A stretch of DNA of 64,000 bases from Paraneptunicella aestuarii (GTDB lineage Bacteria; Pseudomonadota; Gammaproteobacteria; Enterobacterales; Alteromonadaceae), in assembly GCF_019900845.1 (NCBI RefSeq), contig NZ_CP074570.1, positions 1,922,001 to 1,986,000 of the forward strand, written 5' to 3'. The notes under the pieces were generated by a model, which saw nothing but the letters and a program-made list of their open reading frames with translations, ran no database searches and was not told where the DNA came from. Numbering within the stretch: position 1 is the stretch's first letter; each line of letters starts with the position of its first letter. Both the position numbers and the translations under genes were made by a program. This document shows positions 47,273 to 55,945 of this stretch, piece after piece.

Positions 47273-47376
47273 AATCTCAATAGTAATACTGCCATTCGTC
47301 GGGAAGGCAAGTCTTTGCTTCCCGATGCATTCTGCACTTCTTTCCCTGGTTTTTATATTTCGCAAATTTCAGGCAT

Positions 47377-47492
47377 AAAAAAACCCAGGAATGCGGGACA
47401 TTCCTGGGCTAGGGGAATGGCTCAACAATAGAGCCGTGCGCTAACTAGTTTGATCTGGTGATCTACAAATGAGATCGGAAATCGTACCTAGA
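47377..47492 (-). ncRNA. Candidate small RNA (orphan minus-strand terminator)
   Basis: On the minus strand a perfect 10-bp stem (CCCAGGAATG with CATTCCTGGG, 47384-47408) is followed by seven T residues, a textbook rho-independent terminator. The nearest minus-strand gene upstream is the LacI gene at 53407, with + strand genes between, so the terminator must serve a short transcript. Just before it is another hairpin (GGCTC/GAGCC at about 47418-47434). A weak promoter-like TACACT (47499-47504) would give a transcript of roughly 115 bases. The two-hairpin 3' end resembles Hfq-type small RNAs, but I cannot name a family. Confidence 0.55.
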
Positions 47493-47601
47493 GCAGTAAG
47501 TGTAGCGCAAGTCGCTGGATTAAATAAACTATTTTGTTAAAAAAATTTTTATGAATTAATTTCAATGGGTTAAGGAATAAATCAAGCAAATCTCTCTAAT
47601 T

Positions 47602-47699
47602 TTATCCACAATAAACACGCAAATTATTAACAGCTAGTGCGAGTAGTTATCCACTGTTTTCAGGCTTTGAGCGAGAATTATTCTGGAAATTGTGGATAA
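47602..47699. promoter_or_regulatory. Cluster of three DnaA-box matches beside an A/T-rich stretch
   Basis: TTATCCACA (47602-47610, perfect), TTATCCACT (47647-47655, one mismatch) and TGTGGATAA (47691-47699, perfect on the other strand) lie within 98 bases. Next to them 47520-47600 is very A/T-rich, and three GATC sites fall at about 47443-47476. The neighbours are not typical oriC genes, so a DnaA-titration/reactivation site, a DnaA-regulated promoter or chance are all possible. The rest of the 779-base gap 47273-48051 holds the small-RNA candidate, a bulged hairpin at 47299-47324 just after the carbonic anhydrase gene, and no protein gene I can support. Confidence 0.55.
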
Positions 47700-48051
47700 C
47701 CTAATTTGGTGATTCAAGTCACTGTTTTTGATGATTTTTATTCATTGATACTTTGTTGTTCCGAATTTAGGCTTAACATTCGTTATTTTTCGCTTGTTAT
47801 TTTCCCTGCTTTTATCCTGTTCGATTCTGAAAGTGAAACTGAAAACTTCGCAGCTTGCTTTCAGTCTCACGATAGGGAATAGTGTCCTGCTTAAAAAAAT
47901 AACCGTTTTCCTGCATAAAGAGTGAAAGGTTGTTTTTGCATCTATTGGACACCAGTTTGAAACAAAACAGTGTCGATTAACACACCAGATCTAACAGACG
48001 TTTCAGTGCTTGTTGCCACTGACCATGAAGATCGATACGTAGATTTGCATT

Positions 48052-49482
48052 ATGATAAAAATTCAAAAAAATCTAACCAATACGTTCTATGCAATCCTGA
48101 GTCTTCCTTCTACAGCGATGGGGTTTGCACTTTCGGTACAAATTGCAGCGCTAAGCTGGATATTGACCACCCAATATAACCTCGATGTTCATGAAGTCGG
48201 CATTGTTTGGGCGGCAGGGCCTATTGCCGGTATTCTCGGACAAGTCATTATTGGGGTGATTAGTGATAATGTCTGGTTGTGGGGCGGGCGTCGCCGACCT
48301 TTTATCTTAATTGGTGGCGTGTTTGCTGCACTTGCAATGTTGGCTTTACCTAACATTGATATTATTTCTGCTTCCCTTGGTTTGGAAGGCATTCTTGGGG
48401 TCGCTATTGCCGTGGCTTTGGCATTGGATCTTTCGGTTAATGTCAGTTTTAACCCGACACGTAGCATTATTGCGGATGTCACTCCGGAAGGATATGAACG
48501 CACCAAGGGTTACACCTGGATGCAGACCATTTCCGGTACGTTCGGCGTATTAGCATATGGTATCGGTTCTTTCTGGAACAACTATGCCCTGATCTATTTT
48601 GCTGTTGGGCTGGTTTTTCTGTTTTCTATCCTGCCATGCTTTTTTATTGAAGAGCCGAAAGAAATTAAAGCCAGCCATGAATATGCTGACATGGAGCACA
48701 AACCCTTTTCATTTCTGGATGGCATGATGATTATCAAGCCGTTATGGGGCTTTTTGATCTACGGTATGTACGCTTTGGTTGCGCGTATTGCTGATGTGCA
48801 TTTTGAACACTTATGGATAGAAGCGGTGAGTTTCGTCATTACCGTCTATTTTGTGGCTCAAACCTTGATGACCAAAGAAGATGGTGATCAGGCAATCCAT
48901 AAAGCACACATCGGTTTTCAGAAGGTGTTAGCGGCTCATTCGTTTACCTGGGTGGGCATTCAATCCATGTTTATTTACATGGTGGCTTTTGTGAAATACA
49001 ACCAGCCTGAGTTGGGTGATGATGATGTGGGCAGCGTGGTTAACATCTCATTTCTGATTTTGTCTCTTATTTCTGCAATATTGCCCGTACTTGCGTTACA
49101 GCCTTTAGCGAAAAAACTCGGCAGCGTTAAAACCCATGCTTATTGCATCGCGTCGATGGCTGTGGGTTATTTGATGTTGTCTCAGGTCGGCTTTAATTCC
49201 ACCACTATTTATATTGTTATGGCAGTGCTGGGCATTGGTTGGGCGGCGACGATCAGCTTGCCTTTTGCCATCATGTCGCAAAAAGTGGAGCAGTCGAAAA
49301 TGGGCTTGTACATGGGCTTGTTTAACTTGTCCGTTGTTTTGCCTCAGTTAGTTGCCAGTTTGGGCGTAGGCTTGGCTGTAAGTAGAATTGAGAACAAGAG
49401 CGTTGTGTTTCTAATTGCCGCAACCTGTTTGGCGATATCAGCTATTAGTTGGTTTACGGTAAAAGAAGAGCAGGTCGACTAG
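48052..49482 (+). CDS. MFS sugar transporter (GPH/SLC45-like), first of two in the locus
   Basis: Inner-membrane proton or cation symporter of 476 residues with about twelve membrane segments. The loop after span 2 has SDNVWLWGGRRRPFILIGG, the conserved GRRRPF motif of SLC45/GPH-like sugar carriers. A second copy of the same type lies at 51806 on the far side of the GH97 gene, so both probably import maltose or maltodextrin. The start ATG 48052 lacks a strong ribosome site; a 70-codon frame from 47970 overlaps but has no support. Confidence 0.88.
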   Translation: MIKIQKNLTNTFYAILSLPSTAMGFALSVQIAALSWILTTQYNLDVHEVGIVWAAGPIAGILGQVIIGVISDNVWLWGGRRRPFILIGGVFAALAMLALPNIDIISASLGLEGILGVAIAVALALDLSVNVSFNPTRSIIADVTPEGYERTKGYTWMQTISGTFGVLAYGIGSFWNNYALIYFAVGLVFLFSILPCFFIEEPKEIKASHEYADMEHKPFSFLDGMMIIKPLWGFLIYGMYALVARIADVHFEHLWIEAVSFVITVYFVAQTLMTKEDGDQAIHKAHIGFQKVLAAHSFTWVGIQSMFIYMVAFVKYNQPELGDDDVGSVVNISFLILSLISAILPVLALQPLAKKLGSVKTHAYCIASMAVGYLMLSQVGFNSTTIYIVMAVLGIGWAATISLPFAIMSQKVEQSKMGLYMGLFNLSVVLPQLVASLGVGLAVSRIENKSVVFLIAATCLAISAISWFTVKEEQVD

Positions 49483-49550
49483 TCTCGTTTCGCGTACAAA
49501 ATTGGTGGTGCTGCTAGCGTTAGAATCAATGACTTCCAACTATAACTTGC

Positions 49551-49566
49551 TGTGAATACGTATGCA
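49551..49566. promoter_or_regulatory. Possible LacI-type operator upstream of the GH97 gene
   Basis: TGTGAATACGTATGCA has a central CG and near two-fold symmetry resembling LacI-family operators, about 130 bases before the GH97 start. It resembles the perfect palindrome at 54787 only in the TGTGAA arm. Weak evidence. Confidence 0.3.
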
Positions 49567-49596
49567 GAAGCTTGTTAGGAAAACTTGATTTTCAGT

Positions 49597-49626
49597 AGAC
49601 TGGGTTCATGAGTATTAACCCAGTCT
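49597..49626 (+). terminator. Hairpin between the first MFS and the GH97 gene
   Basis: AGACTGGGTT and AACCCAGTCT are perfect 10-base complements around a 10-base loop. No T-tract follows, so it may be an attenuator or mRNA-processing structure rather than a full terminator. Confidence 0.5.
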
Positions 49627-49696
49627 GTGCTAGTACGTGTTTATCTTACACTTCCACTAGATTTCTCTGGTATACCACCCGTTCAGGATCCCAATC

Positions 49697-51757
49697 ATGA
49701 GTCAATTTCGTTCCTCGTTTGCTGCTTTCTTGTGTCTTTCGTTTGCTTTTTGTAGTTTTCAATCATTAGCCAAAACCGTGTCGGCGACTTCTCCTGATGG
49801 CAGTCTCAAGGTAGAAGTGAACGATCAGGGCAATAGCGCTCATTATCGAGTGATGAAAGGCAATGAAGAGGTGGTCGCTAATTCTCAGTTAGGGTTGGTG
49901 TTTGCCAAACTTCCCGAGTTTGTCGATGGTTTCAAAATCAAGACTCATAAAACCAGTAATGCTAACAGCGTTTGGCAACAACCTTGGGGTGAGAGAAAAC
50001 AAGTTGTTGATCATCATAACGAGCTACTGGTGACATTTTCTTTTCAAGGTGAGAAAAGCGCCGTTAACCGTTCTAAGCATGAATTTTCTGTGCGTTTTCG
50101 AGTGTTTAACGATGGTATAGGTTTTCGTTATGAGCTGCCTAAATTAGGCGATGTTGATCAGGTAACAATTGTTGATGAGCAAACCGAATTTCGTCTAAAT
50201 CCTGAATCGACTTCCTGGTGGATCCCGGCACGAGGTTGGAACCGCTATGAGTTTATATATAAGAAAACGCCAATAAAAGAGTTGGATAGGGTAGAAACCC
50301 CTTTCACTGCACGTTTACCCAGCGGCACGCATATCAGTATTCATGAAGCTGCGTTGGTGGATTATGCTGCATTTTCATTGGATCAACGTCGTGACGGTGT
50401 ACTGAAAACCGACTTATACCCTTGGTACGATGGCACTAAAGTGCATGCCAAGCTACCGATGAAGTCTTCCTGGCGTACCATTCAAATTGGCAATAAAGCC
50501 GTTGATTTGGTTAATTCCAGTTTGATCCTAAACCTGAATGAACCTAATCAGTTGGGTGATGTGTCGTGGGTTAAGCCGGGTAAATACATTGGTATTTGGT
50601 GGGCGATGCATTTGGCTGAAAAAACCTGGGGTTCAGGTGAAAAGCACGGTGCTACAACTGACGAAACCAAGCGTTATATCGACTTTGCCGCGCGTTATGG
50701 ATTTGATGGTGTGCTGGTGGAAGGTTGGAATATCGGCTGGGATGGCGATTGGTTCTTCAATGGTGATTTGTTTAGCTTTACTCAAAACTATCCCGACTTT
50801 GATATTAAAGAGTTGGCTAAATACGCTAAATCCAAAGGTGTGAAGTTAATAGGACATCATGAAACGTCAGGTGCTGTGACCAATTATCGCAATCAAATGC
50901 AGGACGCGCTGGATCTGTATCAAAAGCTAGGTGTTGAACAGATTAAAACAGGCTATGTTGCCGATGGTGGACGAATCAAGCGTGTCGATGATAAAGGCAT
51001 TGTGCGCCATGAATGGCATCATGGACAGTTCATGGTTAATGAGTATTTGTACAATATTAAAGAAGCGGCAAAACGCAAAATCAGTATTAATACTCACGAG
51101 CCTATTAAGGATACCGGACTAAGAAGAACATACCCTAACTGGATTAGCCGGGAAGGTGCCAGAGGACAGGAATTCAATGCCTGGGGCTCTCCACCTAACC
51201 CGCCTGAACATACTGTTGTGCTGACCTATACCCGCATGTTGTCGGGGCCAATGGACTTTACTCCCGGTATCTTTGATGTTGCTCCAAAAGGGCTTTATGA
51301 ATGGAATCGTGTTAATACAACAGTGGCAAAACAATTAGCCCTTTATGTGGTACTCTATAGCCCGATTCAAATGGCGGCGGATTTGCCTCGTAACTACAGC
51401 AAAGACTTGGCTGCATTTCAGTTTATTCAAGATGTCCCTACCGATTGGGAGGAAAGTATCGCTCTGGATGGCGAAGTGGGGGAATACGTTGTGTTTGCTC
51501 GTAAAGAGCGTGATGGCTCCGACTGGTACGTTGGTGCTATTACTGATGTACAGGGAAGAAAGATTGAACTGAATACGGACTTTTTAGATGAGGGGGCAAC
51601 TTACGAAGCTCAGATTTATCAGGATGGTAAAGACGCGCATTGGAAACATAATCCTTATCCCGTTGATGTAAAAAGAATAAAAGTAAATAAAAACGATAAA
51701 ATGATGTTGCATTTGGCGGCGGGCGGCGGCACTGCTATTCGCTTTAAAAAGCTGTAA
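49697..51757 (+). CDS. Glycoside hydrolase family 97 alpha-glucosidase (SusB-like)
   Basis: Exo-acting, calcium-dependent enzyme releasing glucose from alpha-glucans, probably periplasmic (signal peptide about 1-25). 686 residues with the N-terminal beta-supersandwich, a TIM-barrel (FDGVLVEGWNIGWDGDW) and a C-terminal beta domain. Glu389 (HHET), Glu468 (HEP), Glu486 and Glu492 (GQE) match the four catalytic/calcium glutamates of inverting SusB; the 18 and 6 residue spacings between the last three agree exactly with what I recall for SusB (508, 526, 532). This argues for the inverting alpha-glucosidase subgroup. Its neighbours are two MFS importers and a LacI regulator. Confidence 0.92.
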   Translation: MSQFRSSFAAFLCLSFAFCSFQSLAKTVSATSPDGSLKVEVNDQGNSAHYRVMKGNEEVVANSQLGLVFAKLPEFVDGFKIKTHKTSNANSVWQQPWGERKQVVDHHNELLVTFSFQGEKSAVNRSKHEFSVRFRVFNDGIGFRYELPKLGDVDQVTIVDEQTEFRLNPESTSWWIPARGWNRYEFIYKKTPIKELDRVETPFTARLPSGTHISIHEAALVDYAAFSLDQRRDGVLKTDLYPWYDGTKVHAKLPMKSSWRTIQIGNKAVDLVNSSLILNLNEPNQLGDVSWVKPGKYIGIWWAMHLAEKTWGSGEKHGATTDETKRYIDFAARYGFDGVLVEGWNIGWDGDWFFNGDLFSFTQNYPDFDIKELAKYAKSKGVKLIGHHETSGAVTNYRNQMQDALDLYQKLGVEQIKTGYVADGGRIKRVDDKGIVRHEWHHGQFMVNEYLYNIKEAAKRKISINTHEPIKDTGLRRTYPNWISREGARGQEFNAWGSPPNPPEHTVVLTYTRMLSGPMDFTPGIFDVAPKGLYEWNRVNTTVAKQLALYVVLYSPIQMAADLPRNYSKDLAAFQFIQDVPTDWEESIALDGEVGEYVVFARKERDGSDWYVGAITDVQGRKIELNTDFLDEGATYEAQIYQDGKDAHWKHNPYPVDVKRIKVNKNDKMMLHLAAGGGTAIRFKKL

Positions 51758-51805
51758 ACAGACTTGTTCTGTTCCCAAGTTGTAACTGTTTAGTAGGAGC
51801 TATAT

Positions 51806-53317
51806 ATGCAAAAAACCAAGCCCGAGTTGAGCTTTTTGCAAATCTTTAATATGTGTTTTGGCTTTATGGGGATCCAGTTTGGATTTGCCTTACAAAACGC
51901 AAATGTGAGTCGTATCTTTGAAACATTGGGTGCTGACTACAATAATCTGGCTATTTTATGGATTGCCGCACCTATAACAGGCTTGATTGTTCAGCCTATT
52001 ATTGGGCACATGAGTGACAATACCTGGAACCGTTTGGGGCGTCGTCGTCCTTACTTTCTTTGGGGCGCATTAGCGGCTTGTGCGGCGCTGATTGTTATGC
52101 CGAATTCTCCTTATCTGTGGATGGCGGCTGGGATGTTATGGATCATGGATGCGTCAATTAACGTGTCGATGGAACCTTTCCGAGCGTTTGTTGGTGATAT
52201 GTTACCCAAGCAACAACGTGCAACGGGTTATGCCATGCAAAGCTTTTTCATTGGCATTGGCGCTACAGTGGCCTCTGCCATGCCTTATGTTTTCGCCGAA
52301 TATATGAATGTTAGTAACACGACGGCTGCAGGTGAGATCCCGGATACGGTAAAATATTCTTTTTACTTTGGTGCGGTGGCCTTTTTCCTGGCGGTGTTGT
52401 GGACTATCGTCTCGACCAAAGAATATTCACCTGAACAACTTCAAGCCTTTGAAGACGCTGAAAAAGAAGAAAATCCGCACAATGCTGGTCATGAAAGTAC
52501 CGTTCGTTCTGCTGAAAAATATATTCGTGCGGGCGCGACCTGGACGGTAGTTGGCGTTGCTGTATTTACTATTATTAAGAGTTTTCAGGACAGCCTGGAT
52601 AAACAATTGTTTATTCTTGCCGGTCTTATTTTCTTTTTTGGTATTGCGCAGTTGGTGGCAGGGTTTTTGTCTCGCAATAAACCAACGACTAATGCCTTTA
52701 ATTCTATGATGAATGACCTGTTTTCCATGCCTGAAACCATGAAACAGTTGGCGTGGGTGCAGTTCTTTTCCTGGTTTCCGTTGTTTGCCATGTGGATTTA
52801 TAGCACTTCGGCAGTTACCTCATATCACTACGGTAGCTCCGATGTGACCAGCGAGCTTTATAATCAGGGCGCTAATTGGGTTGGTGTGTTGTTTGGAGCC
52901 TACAATGGTTTCGCAGCCATTGCCGCTATTATTATTCCAATTTTGGTGCGCATGACTAATCTGCGTATCGCTCACTTGATTAACCTGGTATTGGGTGGTG
53001 CTGGTTTGGCTTCCTTCATGGTGATTAAAGATCCGCAATGGCTGATTCTTTCCATGGTGGGAGTGGGCTTTGCTTGGGCATCTATCTTATCGGTTCCTTA
53101 TGCATTATTAGCGAATGCCTTACCGAACAATAAGATGGGCATTTACATGGGGATATTTAACTTCTTCATTACCTTGCCACAAATTCTGGCAGCCAGCATT
53201 TTAGGCTTTATGGTCAGTGTTATCTTTGATAACCAACCTATTTATGCCTTGCTTATTGGTGGCATTAGTATGGTCATCGCAGGCTTGTTGGTATTGAGAG
53301 TGAAGGAAACGTCTTAA
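51806..53317 (+). CDS. MFS sugar transporter, second of two in the locus
   Basis: 503-residue carrier of the same GPH/SLC45-like type as the one at 48052: SDNTWNRLGRRRPYFLWGA after span 2 and about twelve membrane segments. It differs in a charged cytoplasmic loop (about 205-235, Glu/Lys-rich) between the halves. TAGGAGC stands 8 bases before the ATG and the gene begins 48 bases after the GH97 stop, so the two are co-transcribed. Likely a maltose/maltodextrin importer; the shared locus suggests different substrates or affinities for the two carriers. Confidence 0.88.
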   Translation: MQKTKPELSFLQIFNMCFGFMGIQFGFALQNANVSRIFETLGADYNNLAILWIAAPITGLIVQPIIGHMSDNTWNRLGRRRPYFLWGALAACAALIVMPNSPYLWMAAGMLWIMDASINVSMEPFRAFVGDMLPKQQRATGYAMQSFFIGIGATVASAMPYVFAEYMNVSNTTAAGEIPDTVKYSFYFGAVAFFLAVLWTIVSTKEYSPEQLQAFEDAEKEENPHNAGHESTVRSAEKYIRAGATWTVVGVAVFTIIKSFQDSLDKQLFILAGLIFFFGIAQLVAGFLSRNKPTTNAFNSMMNDLFSMPETMKQLAWVQFFSWFPLFAMWIYSTSAVTSYHYGSSDVTSELYNQGANWVGVLFGAYNGFAAIAAIIIPILVRMTNLRIAHLINLVLGGAGLASFMVIKDPQWLILSMVGVGFAWASILSVPYALLANALPNNKMGIYMGIFNFFITLPQILAASILGFMVSVIFDNQPIYALLIGGISMVIAGLLVLRVKETS

Positions 53318-53406
53318 GCTATACTTGGCTTGAATCAGGAATTCACCTGTTGTGTTTGTTACATAACAGGTGAATTTAATAAGAACAACGTCCTCGAAAC
53401 GCCTTT

Positions 53407-54501
53407 CTAAATTTCTTCTTCATATAATCGATTTTTAACCTGCTGTTCCAACGCTATATCACTAGATTCAGTTGAACCGCATGAGCGTCGGATAACAAGT
53501 TCCCCCGGAATGGAAATACTGCTGGCGGGGATTTTCTCGATAAGCTGTACCAGCGTGTTCACCAGATATTCTCCGGCAAGTTGGGTATTTTGCCTGATGG
53601 TAGTGAGGGGCGGGCTGGTAAATCGGGATAGTGGAATATTGTCGTAACCGACCAGGGCGACGTCTCTTGGCACTTTGATTTTGCTTTCTTGCAGGGCGCT
53701 TAATACACCAACGGCGATAAGATCGCTGGCACATACAATCGCATCAAATTTTTCACCCGATTCAATCAAGGCTTTGCCCACATTGTAGCCAGACGTTTCG
53801 GTGGAAACGGCATCCCAATGCCGCGGTGTTTTGTTTTTGGGTAAGGTGCCAGAGGCCCTTAAGGCATCTCTAAAACCGTTAAATCTGTCTAGAAATTCGG
53901 GGCTGCGATTATCTGCGCCACCGATGAAAACAAAGTGCTTATAGCCTCTTTGCAGTAGATGCTCTGTGAGAATTCGACCACCGTTGTAATTGTCTCCGCC
54001 GATGGTGATACCCGGCGTTTCATCATTAATGGCTCCCCAGCGTACATAATGAGTGCCTTGTTCAACCAGTTTGGTGAGTTTGTCTTTGTAATCTACAAAG
54101 TCACCGTAACCCAATAAAATAATGCCATCGGCTTTATGTGTATCTTCAAAGTCGGCGTGCCAGTCATTACTGAATTGTTGAAAGGATATCAACAAGTCAT
54201 AGCCTGCATTCGCAGATGCTTTGGTGATACTGCCTAGCATGGATAAGAAGAATGGGTTGATCATGGAGTCGTCTGAAGTGGGATCTTCAAACAGCAATAA
54301 GGCGATGGTTTTACTCTGTTGCTGGCGCAAATTACTGGCGTTTTTATCGACCTTGTAATTGAGTTGTTTGGCGATGGCCTTGATTTTATTGCGTGTTTCT
54401 ATGCTAACTAATGGGCTGTTGCGCAACGCTCTGGAAACGGTCGATTGCGACACGCCTGCCATATGTGCAATGTCAAAGGAAGTGGCTTTGTCTTTCATCA
54501 T
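53407..54501 (-). CDS. LacI-family transcriptional repressor (MalR-like)
   Basis: 364 residues. Helix-turn-helix FDIAHMAGVSQSTVSRALRNS (about 9-29) and hinge KVDKNASNLRQQQSKTIALLL are classic LacI. The periplasmic-binding-like effector domain follows with VCASDLIAVGVLSALQES and ALVGYDNIPLSRFTSPPLTTI. It converges on the sugar locus and is the obvious regulator for it; in Shewanella, LacI-type MalR regulators sit beside GH97 and MFS genes. Start is ATG 54501 or 54498. The effector sugar is inferred. Confidence 0.92.
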   Translation of the reverse strand: MMKDKATSFDIAHMAGVSQSTVSRALRNSPLVSIETRNKIKAIAKQLNYKVDKNASNLRQQQSKTIALLLFEDPTSDDSMINPFFLSMLGSITKASANAGYDLLISFQQFSNDWHADFEDTHKADGIILLGYGDFVDYKDKLTKLVEQGTHYVRWGAINDETPGITIGGDNYNGGRILTEHLLQRGYKHFVFIGGADNRSPEFLDRFNGFRDALRASGTLPKNKTPRHWDAVSTETSGYNVGKALIESGEKFDAIVCASDLIAVGVLSALQESKIKVPRDVALVGYDNIPLSRFTSPPLTTIRQNTQLAGEYLVNTLVQLIEKIPASSISIPGELVIRRSCGSTESSDIALEQQVKNRLYEEEI

Positions 54502-54660
54502 TTAATACTGCGGTTTGTTTTTATTGGAAACAACATCTCTGAAATAACAAAGGGTACAATTGCACTTAAATATCCCGATAACATCTTGTCGCGAAAGTGC
54601 TTGTTATAGTTCTTATAACTAAAGCTTGTAACACAAAGAGCATGTTAAGGGAAAGTAAAA

Positions 54661-54783
54661 ATGCTCATGGATAATGTTAGCAATCTGTTGCTGTTGTCGA
54701 TGGGGTTAGGTGTTTTCTGGCCTCGCTTTCATTCCTTCTATGTTTTGCCCAGTTTTTTCCATGCAAGTCTTTCTGGATTTTGA
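54661..54783 (+). CDS. Possible 40-residue small protein
   Basis: ATG 54661 (or 54667) to TGA 54781 gives a 40-residue hydrophobic peptide rich in Leu, Phe and Ser. AAGGGAAAG precedes the ATG by about 6 bases. It ends directly before the LacI-type palindrome. No homologue is recognised; could be a short membrane peptide or chance. Confidence 0.3.
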   Translation: MLMDNVSNLLLLSMGLGVFWPRFHSFYVLPSFFHASLSGF

Positions 54784-54786
54784 TTC

Positions 54787-54802
54787 TGTGAACCGGTTCA
54801 CA
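54787..54802. promoter_or_regulatory. Perfect 16-bp LacI-type operator
   Basis: TGTGAACCGGTTCACA is a perfect palindrome with the central CG and TGAACCGGTTCA core of LacI-family operators. It lies about 285 bases upstream of the LacI gene and 188 bases upstream of the PilZ gene, so the regulator may control itself, the PilZ gene, or both. Confidence 0.7.
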
Positions 54803-54865
54803 AATTAATCAGCCGTTTGTTATTTAGTCAATTTGAAAATGGCCGATAGCGTTAAATGAGGGAGT

Positions 54866-54923
54866 GAAATTGTCTGCAAGGATTTGATGGGGGTCTTTTC
54901 CTGCAGACATTTCTTTCAATTTC
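54866..54923 (+). promoter_or_regulatory. Long-range hairpin in the PilZ leader
   Basis: GAAATTG (54866-54872) pairs with CAATTTC (54917-54923), and GTCTGC with GCAGAC inside, extended by AGGA/TCCT across a bulge. The structure ends 66 bases before the PilZ start. It does not match a riboswitch class I know. Confidence 0.4.
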
Positions 54924-54989
54924 AGCTGTATGAATATGGCTGTGGAGTCTCAAGGGGTTGATTGTTTAATTTGCTGAAGAGGTATCTCC

Positions 54990-55682
54990 ATGACTGTCAG
55001 TACCAATCATGTGGTACATAGAACAAGTGCCAGCTATGTGAGTGAGTTAAGTCCCGGCTGCATGTTGCAATTGCAGTTTGGTTCGCCTATGCAGCAAAGG
55101 CTTCCGGTAAAGTTAGTCGGCTTTGAAATGGGACGTTACCTGATTGTTCGATTACTGGATCATGAGAGCTGGTATCGTTATAGCCGTTTTCTCTACGACA
55201 ATAATGAAGTTGTGGTGCGTACTCTGATAGAAGGCGTTCGTGGAGAATGTCTCGCCTTTAAAAGCGCGATTCGATGGCGTTCATATAATCCTCTAAACAT
55301 GCTGTTTCTCTATTTTCCGGAAGAAGTGGAACGGTATGATTTACGTAGTCATCCCAGAGTGGCGACCTGTATTTCCGCGAATATTTCCGATTCTTTGAAA
55401 GTGGTAGGACAGGAAGAACCTTTGAAAGGTTGTATTAAGGATGTGTCTCTTGGGGGATGTTGTTTTGAATTTATTTTGCCTCCCAAGAAGATGGGAATTG
55501 CTCCCAGACCGGTCATTATTGGGGCGGGGGATAATATGACCTTATTTGCCGAAGTACGTAACCAGAGAAAGGCAGGCGATTCGCGAGTATTGGTTGGCCT
55601 GCGCTTCCAGAATCCGCGAGATGAAATAGAAAGGGTGTTGGATGGCTTGTATATCGCGTCGGATATGCTCTACGCAGAATGA
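54990..55682 (+). CDS. PilZ domain protein (second YcgR-like receptor)
   Basis: 230 residues with the same two-domain plan as 3934-4611: an N-terminal YcgR-type domain (LQLQFGSPMQQRLPVKLVGF) and a PilZ domain with RSHPR (RxxxR) and DVSLGGC (D/NxSxxG), so c-di-GMP binding is likely. AAGAGG precedes the ATG. Its leader holds the LacI-type palindrome and a long hairpin, which is unusual for a motility regulator and hints at control by sugar availability. Confidence 0.85.
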   Translation: MTVSTNHVVHRTSASYVSELSPGCMLQLQFGSPMQQRLPVKLVGFEMGRYLIVRLLDHESWYRYSRFLYDNNEVVVRTLIEGVRGECLAFKSAIRWRSYNPLNMLFLYFPEEVERYDLRSHPRVATCISANISDSLKVVGQEEPLKGCIKDVSLGGCCFEFILPPKKMGIAPRPVIIGAGDNMTLFAEVRNQRKAGDSRVLVGLRFQNPRDEIERVLDGLYIASDMLYAE

Positions 55683-55804
55683 AAGACCTCAATATTTTTC
55701 TCTTCATTTCTCCCTTTATTTTTCTTTTTTCAGCCATTTCTTATTCATAACGTATTTTTTGCCCGTTATTCATCTAAAAACCCCGCTGCATCATTAATTT
55801 CTGG

Positions 55805-55813
55805 TGTTATAAT
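55805..55813 (+). promoter_or_regulatory. Extended -10 promoter of glnS
   Basis: TGTTATAAT gives a perfect TATAAT with the TGn extension, about 130 bases upstream of the glnS ATG. No good -35 hexamer is seen, as expected for an extended -10 promoter. Confidence 0.55.
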
Positions 55814-55945
55814 GCCGCGTTTTTTGAATTTTTATATGGATGTGCCTGATTTTAATCACGCTAATGGCAGCGACAGCAGTCTTAAAAAGTCTCGTGAAGG
55901 TCGTCACATTTGTATTTCCATACATATTCTAAGGGGTTATTGAGC

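Noticed and set aside
47377..47492. Assignment of the small RNA to Spot 42, 6S, SRP RNA or RNase P
   Set aside because: None of their conserved cores is visible; only the two-hairpin end is reminiscent of Spot 42.
47602..47699. Calling the DnaA-box cluster the chromosomal oriC
   Set aside because: No dnaA, dnaN, mnmG or parAB nearby; too few boxes for a confident origin.
47970..48179. 70-residue frame overlapping the first MFS gene
   Set aside because: No ribosome site or conserved motif, and it overlaps a clear transporter in another frame.
54866..54923. c-di-GMP riboswitch in the PilZ leader
   Set aside because: No GEMM-I or GEMM-II conserved core can be seen; only a long-range stem.
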